Origin: Paenibacillus antri
GTDB lineage: Bacteria; Bacillota; Bacilli; Paenibacillales; YIM-B00363
Length of the DNA stretch: 64,000 nt
Direction of reading: 5' to 3'
NCBI RefSeq assembly: GCF_005765165.1
Contig: NZ_VCIW01000009.1
Location: forward strand, 62,001-126,000
Shown: positions 25,653 to 34,735 of the stretch, one piece after another
How positions within the stretch are numbered: the first letter of the stretch is position 1
Layout: each line of letters begins with the position of its first letter
The notes under the pieces: generated by a model
What the model was told of the DNA's origin: nothing
The model's input: the letters and a program-made list of their open reading frames with translations, nothing else
Databases searched by the model: none
Made by a program: the position numbers and the translations under genes

Positions 25653-26902
25653 GGATTCGCCGCCTTGGCCGCGTAATGTAAGGCAACCTTTCGGATGGCG
25701 CGGGCGGTTTCTTCCGCATCTTGTTCGGTGAAAAATTCCGAGACCTGCAGCCTGACGGCCGTCTCCAAGATTTTCTCCGCCTCCGGACAATCCCCCGCTT
25801 TGTACTCGATATCGGACAAATCGAAAGGAAAGCGGCTTCCCAGGTAAGCCTCTTTCTTCAGAAACATCGGCTGCAGGTACATCACCCGCGGAATATATCC
25901 CGCCTGGTTCGGAACGCCTTCGGCGGCCAGCGCTTTCGAGAACTCGTCGCGCGTGACGCCGAGCGCCGATTCGTCGACCCTAAACATGTAGAACCAGAAA
26001 GAAGAGCGGGAGCCGTCCGTTACGCGATGCGGAAGCACGCCGGGGATACCGCGGATGCCGGCGCTGATGCTCTCGCCGTAACGGCCCCGCCGCTCGCAGA
26101 CCCATTTCAGCCTCTTCAGCTGGGCGATCCCGACAGCGCCCTGGAGCTCGGTCATCCGATAATTCGGCGCGAGTCCGTGCAGGTCCTTCACGACGACGTC
26201 CGTGCCGAACCGCCGGAAATTTTTGTCCGCGAACGCATGGGTTCGCAAATACAACTCCTCGTCTTCGGAATTGACGGTCACCATGCCGCCGTCGCCGGTG
26301 GAGATATGCTTGAAGTCGTTGGTGCTGAAGCAGCCGAAGTCGCCGATCGTCCCGGCCAACCGCCCCTTATAGTAAGTTAGATAGGATTGCGCGCAGTCTT
26401 CGATCACTTTCAGGCCGTGCCTTCGGGCGATGTCCATGATCGGGTCCATATCGCAAGCATTGCCGGCGAGATGAACGACGACGATCGCCTTGGTCCGCGA
26501 AGTGATTTTCGATTCGATCGATGCGGGCGACATATTATAGGTATCCGCCTCCAGGTCGGCGAATACCGGGATTGCATTCTGATACAGAATGCCGATTAAG
26601 GTCCCTTGATCGGTAATCGGCGAGGTGATGACTTCATCTCCGACGCTGATGCCCGCTGCGCCCAGCGCCGTATGAATGGCGGCCGTGCCGGAGGAGACGG
26701 CGACGCTGTAGGGTACGCTGTAGATCTCATTGAAATCCTGAAGGAATTTCTTCACCTTCCGGCCGTGGTGATAGAAGAGGGTATTTTGCTCCAGGGCCTC
26801 GGATAGTTCTTTTAATTCTTCTTCTCCGAATCTTTTTCCCGTGCCGTAGGGAGTTGTTTTGGTTTTGCCGCCGCCCATGAGCGCAAGCTTCTCCTGTTCC
26901 AT
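25649..26902 (-). CDS. DegT/DnrJ/EryC1/StrS-family PLP aminotransferase, 417 aa
   Basis: A fold-type I PLP enzyme of the sugar aminotransferase family. Seen: VSSGTAAIHTALGAAGI (phosphate-binding), VIEDCAQSYLTYYKG (Asp to PLP nitrogen), and the Schiff-base Lys in CFSTNDFKHISTGDGGM. The nucleotide-sugar members of the family make amino sugars, while others act on cyclitols or free keto sugars. AAAGGAG precedes ATG 26902. It is the first gene of a two-gene operon with the amidohydrolase, divergent from the ABC transporter. The missing sugar-biosynthesis neighbours favour a catabolic or special role. Confidence 0.87.
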   Translation of the reverse strand: MEQEKLALMGGGKTKTTPYGTGKRFGEEELKELSEALEQNTLFYHHGRKVKKFLQDFNEIYSVPYSVAVSSGTAAIHTALGAAGISVGDEVITSPITDQGTLIGILYQNAIPVFADLEADTYNMSPASIESKITSRTKAIVVVHLAGNACDMDPIMDIARRHGLKVIEDCAQSYLTYYKGRLAGTIGDFGCFSTNDFKHISTGDGGMVTVNSEDEELYLRTHAFADKNFRRFGTDVVVKDLHGLAPNYRMTELQGAVGIAQLKRLKWVCERRGRYGESISAGIRGIPGVLPHRVTDGSRSSFWFYMFRVDESALGVTRDEFSKALAAEGVPNQAGYIPRVMYLQPMFLKKEAYLGSRFPFDLSDIEYKAGDCPEAEKILETAVRLQVSEFFTEQDAEETARAIRKVALHYAAKAANP

Positions 26903-27007
26903 CTCGCATCACTCCTTTAACGATCTACGTTCATCATATCTTTCGAGGTAACGAATATCTCGCCATCCGTTGAAGCGATGCAGTCAAAAATTGATCTGTT
27001 TTGGTGT

Positions 27008-27029
27008 TATGTTAACGTTATTAAACATA
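27008..27029. promoter_or_regulatory. Imperfect operator-like inverted repeat
   Basis: TATGTT and AACATA ends bound a 22-bp imperfect inverted repeat, 73 bp upstream of the perfect palindrome at 27102. It shares the ATGTTA half-site and could be a second site for the same regulator. Confidence 0.35.
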
Positions 27030-27101
27030 TCGCAGATATTCGAATTCGCAGCGTATGAGTATCATTTTTTGCGTACATGTATCATTCCTGTAGTATTTTA
27101 A

Positions 27102-27120
27102 ATGTTATCATTGATAACAT
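27102..27120. promoter_or_regulatory. Perfect 19-bp palindrome, putative operator of the ABC operon
   Basis: ATGTTATCATTGATAACAT (9-bp arms around one T) lies 73 bp before the first permease gene in the divergent intergenic region 26903-27192. The form suits a LacI- or GntR-type dimer, but no such regulator is encoded nearby. Confidence 0.6.
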
Positions 27121-27192
27121 CGATCGCAAAAATAGAGCCTTTCGATTAGATAAAATCCGTTTTATTGTTGGGGGAAAGGAGGAGACAGCCTC

Positions 27193-28140
27193 ATGCTGAA
27201 GTCGGCCATAAGCCCAGCTGTACAGCCTAACCGATGGATTCGGATCCGTAAGAAGGTATGGAAAAGCAGATACATGTATTTGTTTGTGCTGCCGGGGCTA
27301 TTGTACTTTCTGATCTACAAATACCTCCCCCTGCTCGGCTCCATTATCGCCTTTAAAGACTACAGTGTATTTCGGGGGTTTCAGAACAGTCCTTGGGTGG
27401 GTTTGAAGCATTTCGAGCGAATCTTCGATAATCCGGAAGTCGTCCAGGTGCTGGTAAATACGCTTGTATTATCGTTTCTGCAAATCGCGTTTGCGTTTCC
27501 CGCTCCGATTCTGCTCGCCTTAATGCTGAACGAAGTACGCTTGGAATGGGTAAAGCGAATCATTCAATCGGTCGTTTACCTTCCTCACTTCCTCTCGTGG
27601 GTCGTTGTCGTCGGCGTCGTTACGATTTTTCTGCGCGGGGAAGGATTAGTCAATAATCTGCTAGGTTTATGGTTCGGGATCGAATCCATCCCGTTTCTGC
27701 AAATGCCGGGTTTGTTTAAGCCGCTTCTCGTGCTTGAGGTGATATGGAAAGAAACCGGCTGGAGCACGATTATCTTTCTCGCCGCGCTTGCCGGCGTGAA
27801 TCCCGAACTGTATGAAGCGGCGGTGGCGGACGGAGCCGGGAGGCTTCGTAGAATTTGGCATATTACCCTGCCGGCCATTCGCAGCACGGTAGTGATCCTG
27901 TTGATTCTGCGGCTCGGGAGCGTATTGGACAACGGCTTCGAGCAGGTATTTCTGATGCTGAATCCCTATGTTATGGATGTCGGCAATGTTTTGGATACAT
28001 ACGTCTACTATAAGGGGATCGAGCAGTCGGATTTCAGCTTCGCTACCGCCGTCGGATTGTTTAAGTCGGTGGTGGGCCTGATTCTTGTCATAGCCGCCAA
28101 TCATCTGGCGAAGAGGTTCGGGGAAGACGGCATTTATTAA
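27193..28140 (+). CDS. ABC sugar transporter permease, LplB type, 315 aa
   Basis: An inner-membrane permease of the carbohydrate-uptake (CUT1) class with six predicted TM helices. It starts RYMYLFVLPGLLYFLIYKYL after a basic N-terminus, typical of LplB/YteP relatives. The EAA loop that docks the ATPase reads ELYEAAVADGAGRLRRIWHI followed by TLPAIR. AAAGGAGG precedes the ATG. No ATPase gene is in the cluster, so a shared MsmX-type ATPase elsewhere would energise it. Confidence 0.92.
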   Translation: MLKSAISPAVQPNRWIRIRKKVWKSRYMYLFVLPGLLYFLIYKYLPLLGSIIAFKDYSVFRGFQNSPWVGLKHFERIFDNPEVVQVLVNTLVLSFLQIAFAFPAPILLALMLNEVRLEWVKRIIQSVVYLPHFLSWVVVVGVVTIFLRGEGLVNNLLGLWFGIESIPFLQMPGLFKPLLVLEVIWKETGWSTIIFLAALAGVNPELYEAAVADGAGRLRRIWHITLPAIRSTVVILLILRLGSVLDNGFEQVFLMLNPYVMDVGNVLDTYVYYKGIEQSDFSFATAVGLFKSVVGLILVIAANHLAKRFGEDGIY

Positions 28141-28157
28141 AAGGAGGAGGGAACGCC

Positions 28158-29027
28158 GTGCTGTACCGATCTGCGTCGGACCGTTTATTAGATACTGTAA
28201 ACATCGTATTGCTTGTATGGATCGCGGGGATGATGTTCTTTCCGTTTCTGTACATTTTCTCCGTATCCTTTTCGTCGATGAGGGATTATTTGGAGCATGA
28301 TTTCTTGCTCTGGCCGAAAACGTGGGTGACGGATGCCTACCAATATATCTTAGGAAATAACCGATTTGTCCGTTCCGTCTTCGTTTCCTTGTTTATCGCG
28401 GCGGCGGGAACTTTATTGAATCTGTTGTTCACGACAACGATGGCGTACGGGCTGTCGCGTCCTTTCTTCGGCCAGAGAACGATGATTTTCATGGTGCTGT
28501 TCACCTTTTTATTTTCCCCCGGCATTATCCCGACGTATTTGATCGTAAAAGAAACGGGGCTGATCGACTCGCTCTGGTCATTGATTATTCCGGTGCTGAT
28601 CAGTCCGTGGAACATGATCGTCATGCGGCAATTTTTCCGCAACATTCCCGAGGAGCTGACGGAAGCGGCGACGATGGACGGCGCGAATCCGATAACGGTC
28701 TTCACCCGCGTGATCCTCCCGTTGTCCAAGCCCGCGCTGGCGACATTCGGTTTGTTCTATGCCGTCGCGCACTGGAATTCCTACTTCAGCGGCCTGCTCT
28801 ATATTAACAATCCGTCGAATTGGCCGATCCAGGTGCTGCTCCGGCAAATCGTGATTGTGAACGATAATACGGCACTGCTGGAACAGCAGGGTTTCGTAGA
28901 GGCGCCTCCGGCCGAAACGATCCAGATGGCGGCGATCCTGCTGGCTACCGTTCCGATTCTTGTCGTGTATCCTTTCCTGCAGAAGCATTTCGCCAAGGGG
29001 GTGATGCTGGGATCGGTGAAAGGATAG
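28158..29027 (+). CDS. ABC sugar transporter permease, YtcP type, 289 aa
   Basis: The second CUT1 permease. TM helices are visible from residue 14 (VNIVLLVWIAGMMFFPFLYI) on, and the EAA loop reads ELTEAATMDGANPITVFTRV. GTG 28158 lies 9 bp after AAGGAGGAGG. It ends with the usual YPFLQKHFAKGVMLGSVKG tail of YtcP relatives, where the last residues are highly conserved. It is 17 bp downstream of its partner permease and 32 bp before the binding protein gene. Confidence 0.93.
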   Translation: MLYRSASDRLLDTVNIVLLVWIAGMMFFPFLYIFSVSFSSMRDYLEHDFLLWPKTWVTDAYQYILGNNRFVRSVFVSLFIAAAGTLLNLLFTTTMAYGLSRPFFGQRTMIFMVLFTFLFSPGIIPTYLIVKETGLIDSLWSLIIPVLISPWNMIVMRQFFRNIPEELTEAATMDGANPITVFTRVILPLSKPALATFGLFYAVAHWNSYFSGLLYINNPSNWPIQVLLRQIVIVNDNTALLEQQGFVEAPPAETIQMAAILLATVPILVVYPFLQKHFAKGVMLGSVKG

Positions 29028-29059
29028 GAACATCAAAATTAAGGGAGGTTCCGATTTCA

Positions 29060-30667
29060 ATGTTTCTGCGAAAATCGTCCGTCATTCGTGATCTCATCCT
29101 GATCAGCGCCATAGCCGTACTGGTCGCCGGCTGCACCTCTAACGACGGGAGCGGCGAACCGACGGCTCCCTCGTCTACTTCTACTCCGACTTCGACGACG
29201 CCGTCGGATCAGCCGTCAGAGGAAAAGATGCACGACATCAGCTTTATGAGCTATTCCTACGTCAGGTTTCCGGAGCCGGAGAGCCCGGGCGTGCAGGCGA
29301 TTCGAGATAAGTTTGCGGCGAACGTCCAATCCCAGTTTATCCTCGCCTCGGACTTTAATACGAAGCTGTCGGTTGTCATGGCTTCCGGCGATATGCCGGA
29401 CGTCGTACATATTCAGAGCGCCGACGCCAATTACATCAAATGGGCGAGGGAAGGCGCCTTCCTGCCGCTTGACGATTACATCCAGCAATACGAAACCTTC
29501 AAGCTCGTGCCGGACGCCGTATGGAACCAGTTTCGCGTAGACGGAAAAATCTACAGCATACCGATGTATTCCCCGACGTACATGCAAAGTATTACGATTC
29601 GCCAAGACTGGCTCGATCGTCTTGGCTTGAAGGTGCCGACCAGCTATCAAGAGCTGCTGGAGGCAGCCATCGCCTTCACCCATAACGATCCGGACGGGAA
29701 CGGCAAGAACGATACGTACGGCTTCGCCATGGCGGAGAAAAATACCCCCGAATTTTCGGCCGGCGCTTACTGGTCCGGCGGTTGGTACCATAAAGATCAA
29801 GACGGAAACTACATTCCGGGTACGATCGGACCGGGACGCAGGGAGGTTGTAGAGACCCTCTCCAAGGCTTATGCCGAAGGGGCGGTGACGAAGGATTTTG
29901 CCGTGCTGAATTGGGCGCAGGCCAACCAAGAATTTTATTCCGGGAAAGCGGGCATCTTCATCGGCATTCCGAACGGCATGGAAGAAAGCTACTATATGGG
30001 CTTACTTGAGGTACATCCTGACGCTGTGGTTACGTCAATCCCTTATTTTGTCGCCCCGGACGGCTCGCAAGGCTCCTTGCTGAACCAAGGCTATTTCGGT
30101 TTGACGACTTTGTCATCCAAGCTGGCGGACGATCCTGAAAAGGTGAAGAAAATCTTGACCATTCTGGATTATGGCCGCACCTTCTTCGATCCGAAGGACA
30201 GAACGCCCGACAACGAGCATTTCGACTGGCTGATGGGCGGGGAGGGGAACGGATACGACATGACGGACGGCAGAGCGGTCGTCCGGGAAGGCGCGGAGAG
30301 CATCGCGCCCGTCGGCTACATGTTCGCGCGGGAGGAATGGAGGCCGTGGGCTCCGAGCAACGAAGCGAACCAGTATTCCAAGATGGTATACAAGGATCCG
30401 CGCATGCAGGAGTTTATCGGCAAGATCGAAGCGATGGAAGTCAATCATAATAAAACGCCGTACGCCGATCCGAGCAGGGGCATCTATTCCGAGACGTGGG
30501 CGCAACATGGGTTAGAGCTTACCAATTACCTTAACGGAGAAATTACGAAGATGATTTCCGGCCATCGCCCCGTATCGGAATGGGATCAGATGGTTCAGGA
30601 ATGGAAGGACCGCGGAGGAGCGGACTACATCAAAGAAATTAATGAAGGGATTAAAGCGAAACAATAA
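29060..30667 (+). CDS. Extracellular sugar-binding lipoprotein, LplA type, 535 aa
   Basis: The ligand receptor of the importer. It has a lipoprotein signal peptide with lipobox LVAGC (Cys23), a Ser/Thr/Pro-rich linker (about 30-55), and the LplA-type fold with VVMASGDMPDVVHI, IYSIPMYSPTYMQSITIRQD and TFFDPKDRTPDN. Length fits the large oligosaccharide binders of Paenibacillus. The ligand is unknown. The gene order permease-permease-binding protein is normal for the YtcP/LplB/LplA group. Confidence 0.93.
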   Translation: MFLRKSSVIRDLILISAIAVLVAGCTSNDGSGEPTAPSSTSTPTSTTPSDQPSEEKMHDISFMSYSYVRFPEPESPGVQAIRDKFAANVQSQFILASDFNTKLSVVMASGDMPDVVHIQSADANYIKWAREGAFLPLDDYIQQYETFKLVPDAVWNQFRVDGKIYSIPMYSPTYMQSITIRQDWLDRLGLKVPTSYQELLEAAIAFTHNDPDGNGKNDTYGFAMAEKNTPEFSAGAYWSGGWYHKDQDGNYIPGTIGPGRREVVETLSKAYAEGAVTKDFAVLNWAQANQEFYSGKAGIFIGIPNGMEESYYMGLLEVHPDAVVTSIPYFVAPDGSQGSLLNQGYFGLTTLSSKLADDPEKVKKILTILDYGRTFFDPKDRTPDNEHFDWLMGGEGNGYDMTDGRAVVREGAESIAPVGYMFAREEWRPWAPSNEANQYSKMVYKDPRMQEFIGKIEAMEVNHNKTPYADPSRGIYSETWAQHGLELTNYLNGEITKMISGHRPVSEWDQMVQEWKDRGGADYIKEINEGIKAKQ

Positions 30668-30677
30668 CCGGCGGGAA

Positions 30678-30717
30678 GGGATGAAGCGGACAGCGCTGTT
30701 CGCTTCATCCCTTTTTT
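30678..30717 (+). terminator. Terminator of the ABC operon
   Basis: GGGATGAAGCG and CGCTTCATCCC form a perfect 11-bp stem followed by six T. Confidence 0.93.
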
Positions 30718-30851
30718 CATCCGGGGTAAAGACCAAGCTGCCTGGTCCCATGTAATTACGCATGGGTCTATACTCGATTTGTTTTCGCGGAACAGGAACA
30801 AAACAAGCCTCCGTCCCGTATTGTTAGTAAACCCGAAGGAGGGCGTGCCGC

Positions 30852-31790
30852 ATGTTTCAAGAACTGAACGACCGGTTGGCGGAATTGAAGGGCAAAGCTC
30901 GACAGAAAGCCGCCTGGGAGCGGCGGGAGCAGGAGCTGGCGAAGGAACTCGAACGTAAGCGTCATGAACGCGGGCAATGGGAAGAGCAGCTGCGCGCCGA
31001 GCAGAAGGACGTGGACCGATTGACAGGTCTCAGCTTAGGCGCCTTATTTTACGCGCTTATAGGCAAACGCGACGAGAAGCTGACCCAGGAGGAAACCGAA
31101 GTCCTTCAAGCGAAGCTGAAGCGGGACGAGGCGGCGGATACGGTCGCCGAATTGGAGGCGGAGCTGGACGAAGCGAAGCGGCGGCTCGGCGAGGTGCGCT
31201 TCATCGAGAGCGATATCCAGGCGGCGTTGGAGGAGAAGCGGAGGCTGATCCTCGCTTCGCATCCCGGTTTGGCGGCCGAGCTGCAGCAGTTGACCGACCG
31301 CGAAGCCGAAGCGCAAGCGAACGCGAAGGAGCTGAGCGAGGCGGTGTCCGCCGGCCGGGCGGTTATGAACGCTCTGGAACGCGCCGAAGATCGGCTCGGT
31401 TCGGCGAAAAACTGGGGAACGTACGACATGCTCGGCGGAGGCCTGATCTCGACGGCGGTGAAGCACGGCCGCATCGACGAGGCGCGATCCGCGATCCATC
31501 ACGCGCAGAGCGCCTTGCGCCGATTCCAGACCGAGCTGGCCGACGTGCAGCGCGACGTCTCGATTCGGATCGAAGTCGGGGAGATGTTGACGTTCGCGGA
31601 TTACTTTTTCGACGGGTTCGTTACGGATTGGATCGTGCAGGGCCGCATCAACGATTCGCTTGCGCAGGTGTCGAACAAGCGAGCGCAAATCGCCCGCATC
31701 GCGGCCGAGGTCGAGAGCGAATGGCGGAAGGCGGAGGCGGAGCTGCAGACGCTGCGCCGTCGGAGATCGGCGTTGATCGAGAACGCGTAA
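30852..31790 (+). CDS. Coiled-coil protein of unknown function, 312 aa
   Basis: Almost entirely helical and charged (ELNDRLAELKGKARQKAAWE, LEAELDEAKRRLGEV), with long heptad stretches broken around residues 56-72 (LTGLSLGALFYALIGKR) and by GTYDMLGGGLISTAVKHGRI near residue 195. No signal peptide, cysteine or ATP motif is seen. GAAGGAGGG precedes the ATG. I have seen this layout in Bacillales hypothetical proteins but cannot name a function; a cytoplasmic structural or scaffold role is only a guess. Confidence 0.8.
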   Translation: MFQELNDRLAELKGKARQKAAWERREQELAKELERKRHERGQWEEQLRAEQKDVDRLTGLSLGALFYALIGKRDEKLTQEETEVLQAKLKRDEAADTVAELEAELDEAKRRLGEVRFIESDIQAALEEKRRLILASHPGLAAELQQLTDREAEAQANAKELSEAVSAGRAVMNALERAEDRLGSAKNWGTYDMLGGGLISTAVKHGRIDEARSAIHHAQSALRRFQTELADVQRDVSIRIEVGEMLTFADYFFDGFVTDWIVQGRINDSLAQVSNKRAQIARIAAEVESEWRKAEAELQTLRRRRSALIENA

Positions 31791-31870
31791 CGCGCCGGTT
31801 CTATTGTGCGGCTTGGGGTATGGCGGCGCGTGCGCGAACGTAGACTATTATGCGGAGGAATGATACCATA

Positions 31871-32338
31871 ATGCCCATAAGATGGCGAGAATTATTGCCT
31901 GAATTCCCCAGCGCGGGCGCGTGGGTGAACGGAGAGCGAACGAAGGCGCAGCTGACGGGCCGGCCGACGCTCGTTCACTTCTGGGCGGCGAGCTGCGAGA
32001 CGTGCCGGGCCGGACTGCCGCTGGTGAACGAATGGCATCGGAAATACGGCGGGCCCGACGGACTCGGGCTGCAGACGGTCGGCGTCCATCTGCCCCGAAC
32101 GGCGGAGGACGAGGACGCCGCGGCGACGGCCGAGATTATCGCTCGGTACGCTATCTCGCATCCGGTGCTGCTCGACGGCGATCGCGCGGCGGCTGCGGCG
32201 TTCCGGAACGAATGCGTGCCGGCGTATTATGCGTTCGACCGAGCGGGCCGCCTGCGCCATTACCAAGCCGGAGACCGAGGGCTCGGCTTATTGGAGCAGC
32301 GGATCCAGAAGCTCTTGTTGACGAAGGAACCCGAATAG
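31871..32338 (+). CDS. TlpA/ResA-like thioredoxin-fold protein, 155 aa
   Basis: A thioredoxin-fold domain with the redox motif CETC in [20 protein letters not shown] and the TlpA-type insert [13 protein letters not shown], followed by [19 protein letters not shown] with a cis-Pro position. There is no signal peptide or TM anchor, so it is probably cytoplasmic or peripheral, which is unusual for TlpA relatives. ATG 31871 is chosen because GGAGGA ends 11 bp before it; an in-frame ATG at 31850 contains that site. gcvH follows after 14 bp. Confidence 0.85.
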   Translation: MPIRWRELLPEFPSAGAWVNGERTKAQLTGRPTLVHFWAASCETCRAGLPLVNEWHRKYGGPDGLGLQTVGVHLPRTAEDEDAAATAEIIARYAISHPVLLDGDRAAAAAFRNECVPAYYAFDRAGRLRHYQAGDRGLGLLEQRIQKLLLTKEPE

Positions 32339-32352
32339 GAGGATTGGTACAC

Positions 32353-32733
32353 GTGAACGTACCCGAGAACCGCAAGTACAGCGAAGAGCATGAATGGGTC
32401 AAGGTGGAGGGGAACCGCGCGACCGTCGGCATCACCGACTTCGCGCAAGGGGAGCTCGGCGACATCGTCTTCGTGGAGCTGCCGAAGGTAGGGGACACGA
32501 TCAAGCTCGGCGACCCGTTCGGCAGCGTCGAATCCGTGAAGACGGTGTCGGAGCTGTACGCGCCGGTCAGCGGCAAGGTCGTGGCAGTGAACGAGGAGCT
32601 GAACGACGCGCCGGAACGCATCAACGAAGCCCCGTACGAAGGCGGCTGGATGGTCGTCGTGGAGATGTCGGACCCGACAGAGCTCGACAAGCTGTGGACG
32701 CCGGAGAAGTACATAGAAACCTACGGAGTATAA
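32353..32733 (+). CDS. gcvH: Glycine cleavage system H protein, 126 aa
   Basis: A lipoyl carrier that shuttles the aminomethyl group in glycine cleavage and serves as a lipoyl relay in Firmicutes. The lipoylated Lys63 lies in [19 protein letters not shown], and the start [20 protein letters not shown] is typical. GTG 32353 follows AGGAGG. The other gcv genes are absent here, as usual for Bacillales, where gcvH stands apart. Coupling to a thioredoxin-like gene is notable. Confidence 0.97.
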   Translation: MNVPENRKYSEEHEWVKVEGNRATVGITDFAQGELGDIVFVELPKVGDTIKLGDPFGSVESVKTVSELYAPVSGKVVAVNEELNDAPERINEAPYEGGWMVVVEMSDPTELDKLWTPEKYIETYGV

Positions 32734-32812
32734 CGGGGAACATGCGGCCGGGTGGGCTCGAAAGCTCACCCGGTCGGCGTTCCCGAGAAAGAACGGAGGG
32801 ATCGATGAAAGA

Positions 32813-34648
32813 ATGGAACATGGCACGTCGCTAACGTCGCTGATGATCGTCGTCGGCGTCGCGTTTCTCGTACCGGTGCTGCTGCATCGGTTCAAGCTGC
32901 GGTTTCTGCCGGTCGTCGTGGCGGAAATCATCGTCGGCATCGCGATCGGCAAGAGCGGGTTGAATTGGGTCGCCGAAGATCCGTACCTAGAGATGCTTTC
33001 TTCCTTGGGATTGATTTACCTCATGTTTTTAAGCGGGCTGGAGCTGGATTTCTCGCTGCTTACGTCGAAGCCCGGCGCGAAGACGAGCGGGCCGAACGTC
33101 ATGAAGGTAGGCTTCGCCGTCTCGGCGGGGGCGCTGTTGCTGGCGGTGGGACTAGCCTTCGGGCTCCAAGGCGCGGGGCTGATCGAGGAGCCGTTCTTCT
33201 TCGCCATCGTGATGGCCGCGATCTCGCTCGGCGTCGTCGTTCCGGTGCTGAAGGAGAAGCGCTTGATCGAAAGCCGGATCGGACAAGTCATCCTGTTCAT
33301 CACCGTCGTGCTCGACTTTACCGCGATGATTCTATTGGCATTCTATATTAGTCTACGGTCGCAGGATTTGTATGTCATGCTGCAGCTCGTGTTGTTTTTC
33401 GCGGCGGCGTACGTCGCATACCGTCTCATCCGCCGGACGTTGAACCGGAAAGTATCCGAAGCGATCAAGGCGGGAACGATCCAGATCGGTACGAGAGCGG
33501 TCTTCGCGCTCATCCTGTTTTTCGTGGTGCTGTCCGAGACGCTCGGCGTCGAAGTGATCTTAGGCTCCTTCCTCGCCGGCGCGATCGTCTCGCTCATGCT
33601 GCCCAAGAAGGACTTCGTGCATAAGCTGGAGACGTTCGGCTACGGCTTCCTGATCCCGATCTTCTTCGTGATGGTCGGCGCGGATCTGGAGCTCGGAGCG
33701 CTCCTTCGGGAGCCTAGCGTCCTGATGCTGATTCCAGTGCTTCTGGTGTGCTTCTACGTCGCGAAGATGCTGCCGTCGCTGCTGCTGCGCCGCTGGTACG
33801 CTTGGCGCGAGGCGGTCGGGGCCGGGGTATTGCTGTCGGCGAATCTGAGCCTCGTCGTCGCCGCGGTGGAGGTGGGCGTCAAGTTCGGCATTATCGACGA
33901 GCAGCTGCGGGGCGCGCTCATCCTCGTCGCGATTCTGTCGTGCTTTATATCGCCGATCTTATTTTCGCGGTTTTTCCCGAAGGCGACGCCGAAGCGGCTC
34001 TCCATCGGGATCGTCGGCGCGAACCATATTACGCTTCCGGTGTCGCTCGATCTAGAGCGGGAGCAATACGACGTTCGGCTCTATAGCGTCGCTTCGGCGG
34101 AGGAAGCGGCCAAGGAGCCGAAGACGAGCCGGTTCCCCCTTCGCGAGGTGGACAAGCTCGAACCCGAGGCGTTAGCCTCGGCCGGCTTGTTCGACCGGGA
34201 CGTCATCGTCTTCGCGACGGCCGACGACGACGTGAATTTGTCGCTCGCCCGCGAGGCGAAGGAGCGGGGGGCGGCGCGGATCATCGCCCGGGTGGAGGAG
34301 CCCGACCGGCTTGACGTAAGCGAGGGCGAGATTCCGCCGGACGTGCAGCTGCTCTCCTCGCTGTATGCGACCCGCACGCTGCTGAAGGCCGTCATCGAGC
34401 ACCCGAGCGCGGTGAAGCTCATTACGCAGCACGACGATTCGATCCAAGAGGCGGAGCTGCACAACCCGGCCTACGACGGCATGGCGCTGCGCAATCTCCC
34501 GTTCCTCGGCGACGTGCTCGTCATGCGCATCTTCCGCGGCGATTCGTTCGTCGTGCCGCACGGCAATACGGAGATCAAGCTCGGCGACCGGCTTCTCGTC
34601 AGCGGAGACGTCGAAGAGATCGCCGCGGTGAAGCGGGAGATGGCGTAA
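32813..34648 (+). CDS. CPA2-family monovalent cation:proton antiporter with RCK domains, 611 aa
   Basis: A Kef-like membrane exchanger. About 12 TM segments fill residues 1-380, with the motif GLELDFSLL and helix-rich VILGSFLAGAIVSLM. A cytoplasmic RCK/TrkA-like Rossmann part (about 400-520, IGIVGANHITLPVSLDLERE) and a TrkA-C domain (about 525-608, NTEIKLGDRLLVSG) would gate transport by ligand. GGAGGG lies 12 bp before ATG 32813. A hairpin (32748-32773) separates it from gcvH. The exact ion (K+ or Na+) is not readable. Confidence 0.9.
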   Translation: MEHGTSLTSLMIVVGVAFLVPVLLHRFKLRFLPVVVAEIIVGIAIGKSGLNWVAEDPYLEMLSSLGLIYLMFLSGLELDFSLLTSKPGAKTSGPNVMKVGFAVSAGALLLAVGLAFGLQGAGLIEEPFFFAIVMAAISLGVVVPVLKEKRLIESRIGQVILFITVVLDFTAMILLAFYISLRSQDLYVMLQLVLFFAAAYVAYRLIRRTLNRKVSEAIKAGTIQIGTRAVFALILFFVVLSETLGVEVILGSFLAGAIVSLMLPKKDFVHKLETFGYGFLIPIFFVMVGADLELGALLREPSVLMLIPVLLVCFYVAKMLPSLLLRRWYAWREAVGAGVLLSANLSLVVAAVEVGVKFGIIDEQLRGALILVAILSCFISPILFSRFFPKATPKRLSIGIVGANHITLPVSLDLEREQYDVRLYSVASAEEAAKEPKTSRFPLREVDKLEPEALASAGLFDRDVIVFATADDDVNLSLAREAKERGAARIIARVEEPDRLDVSEGEIPPDVQLLSSLYATRTLLKAVIEHPSAVKLITQHDDSIQEAELHNPAYDGMALRNLPFLGDVLVMRIFRGDSFVVPHGNTEIKLGDRLLVSGDVEEIAAVKREMA

Positions 34649-34674
34649 GCCGGACGACACGGATATCGCAAAAA

Positions 34675-34722
34675 CGAAAGCCTTGCTTCGCGACGTCAAT
34701 CGTTCGCGGGGCAAGGCTTTCG
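34675..34722. terminator. Convergent terminator hairpin
   Basis: CGAAAGCCTTGCTTCGCGA and TCGCGGGGCAAGGCTTTCG form a long stem between the antiporter and glucoamylase-like genes. Confidence 0.75.
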
Positions 34723-34735
34723 CGTCGGGAATCAT

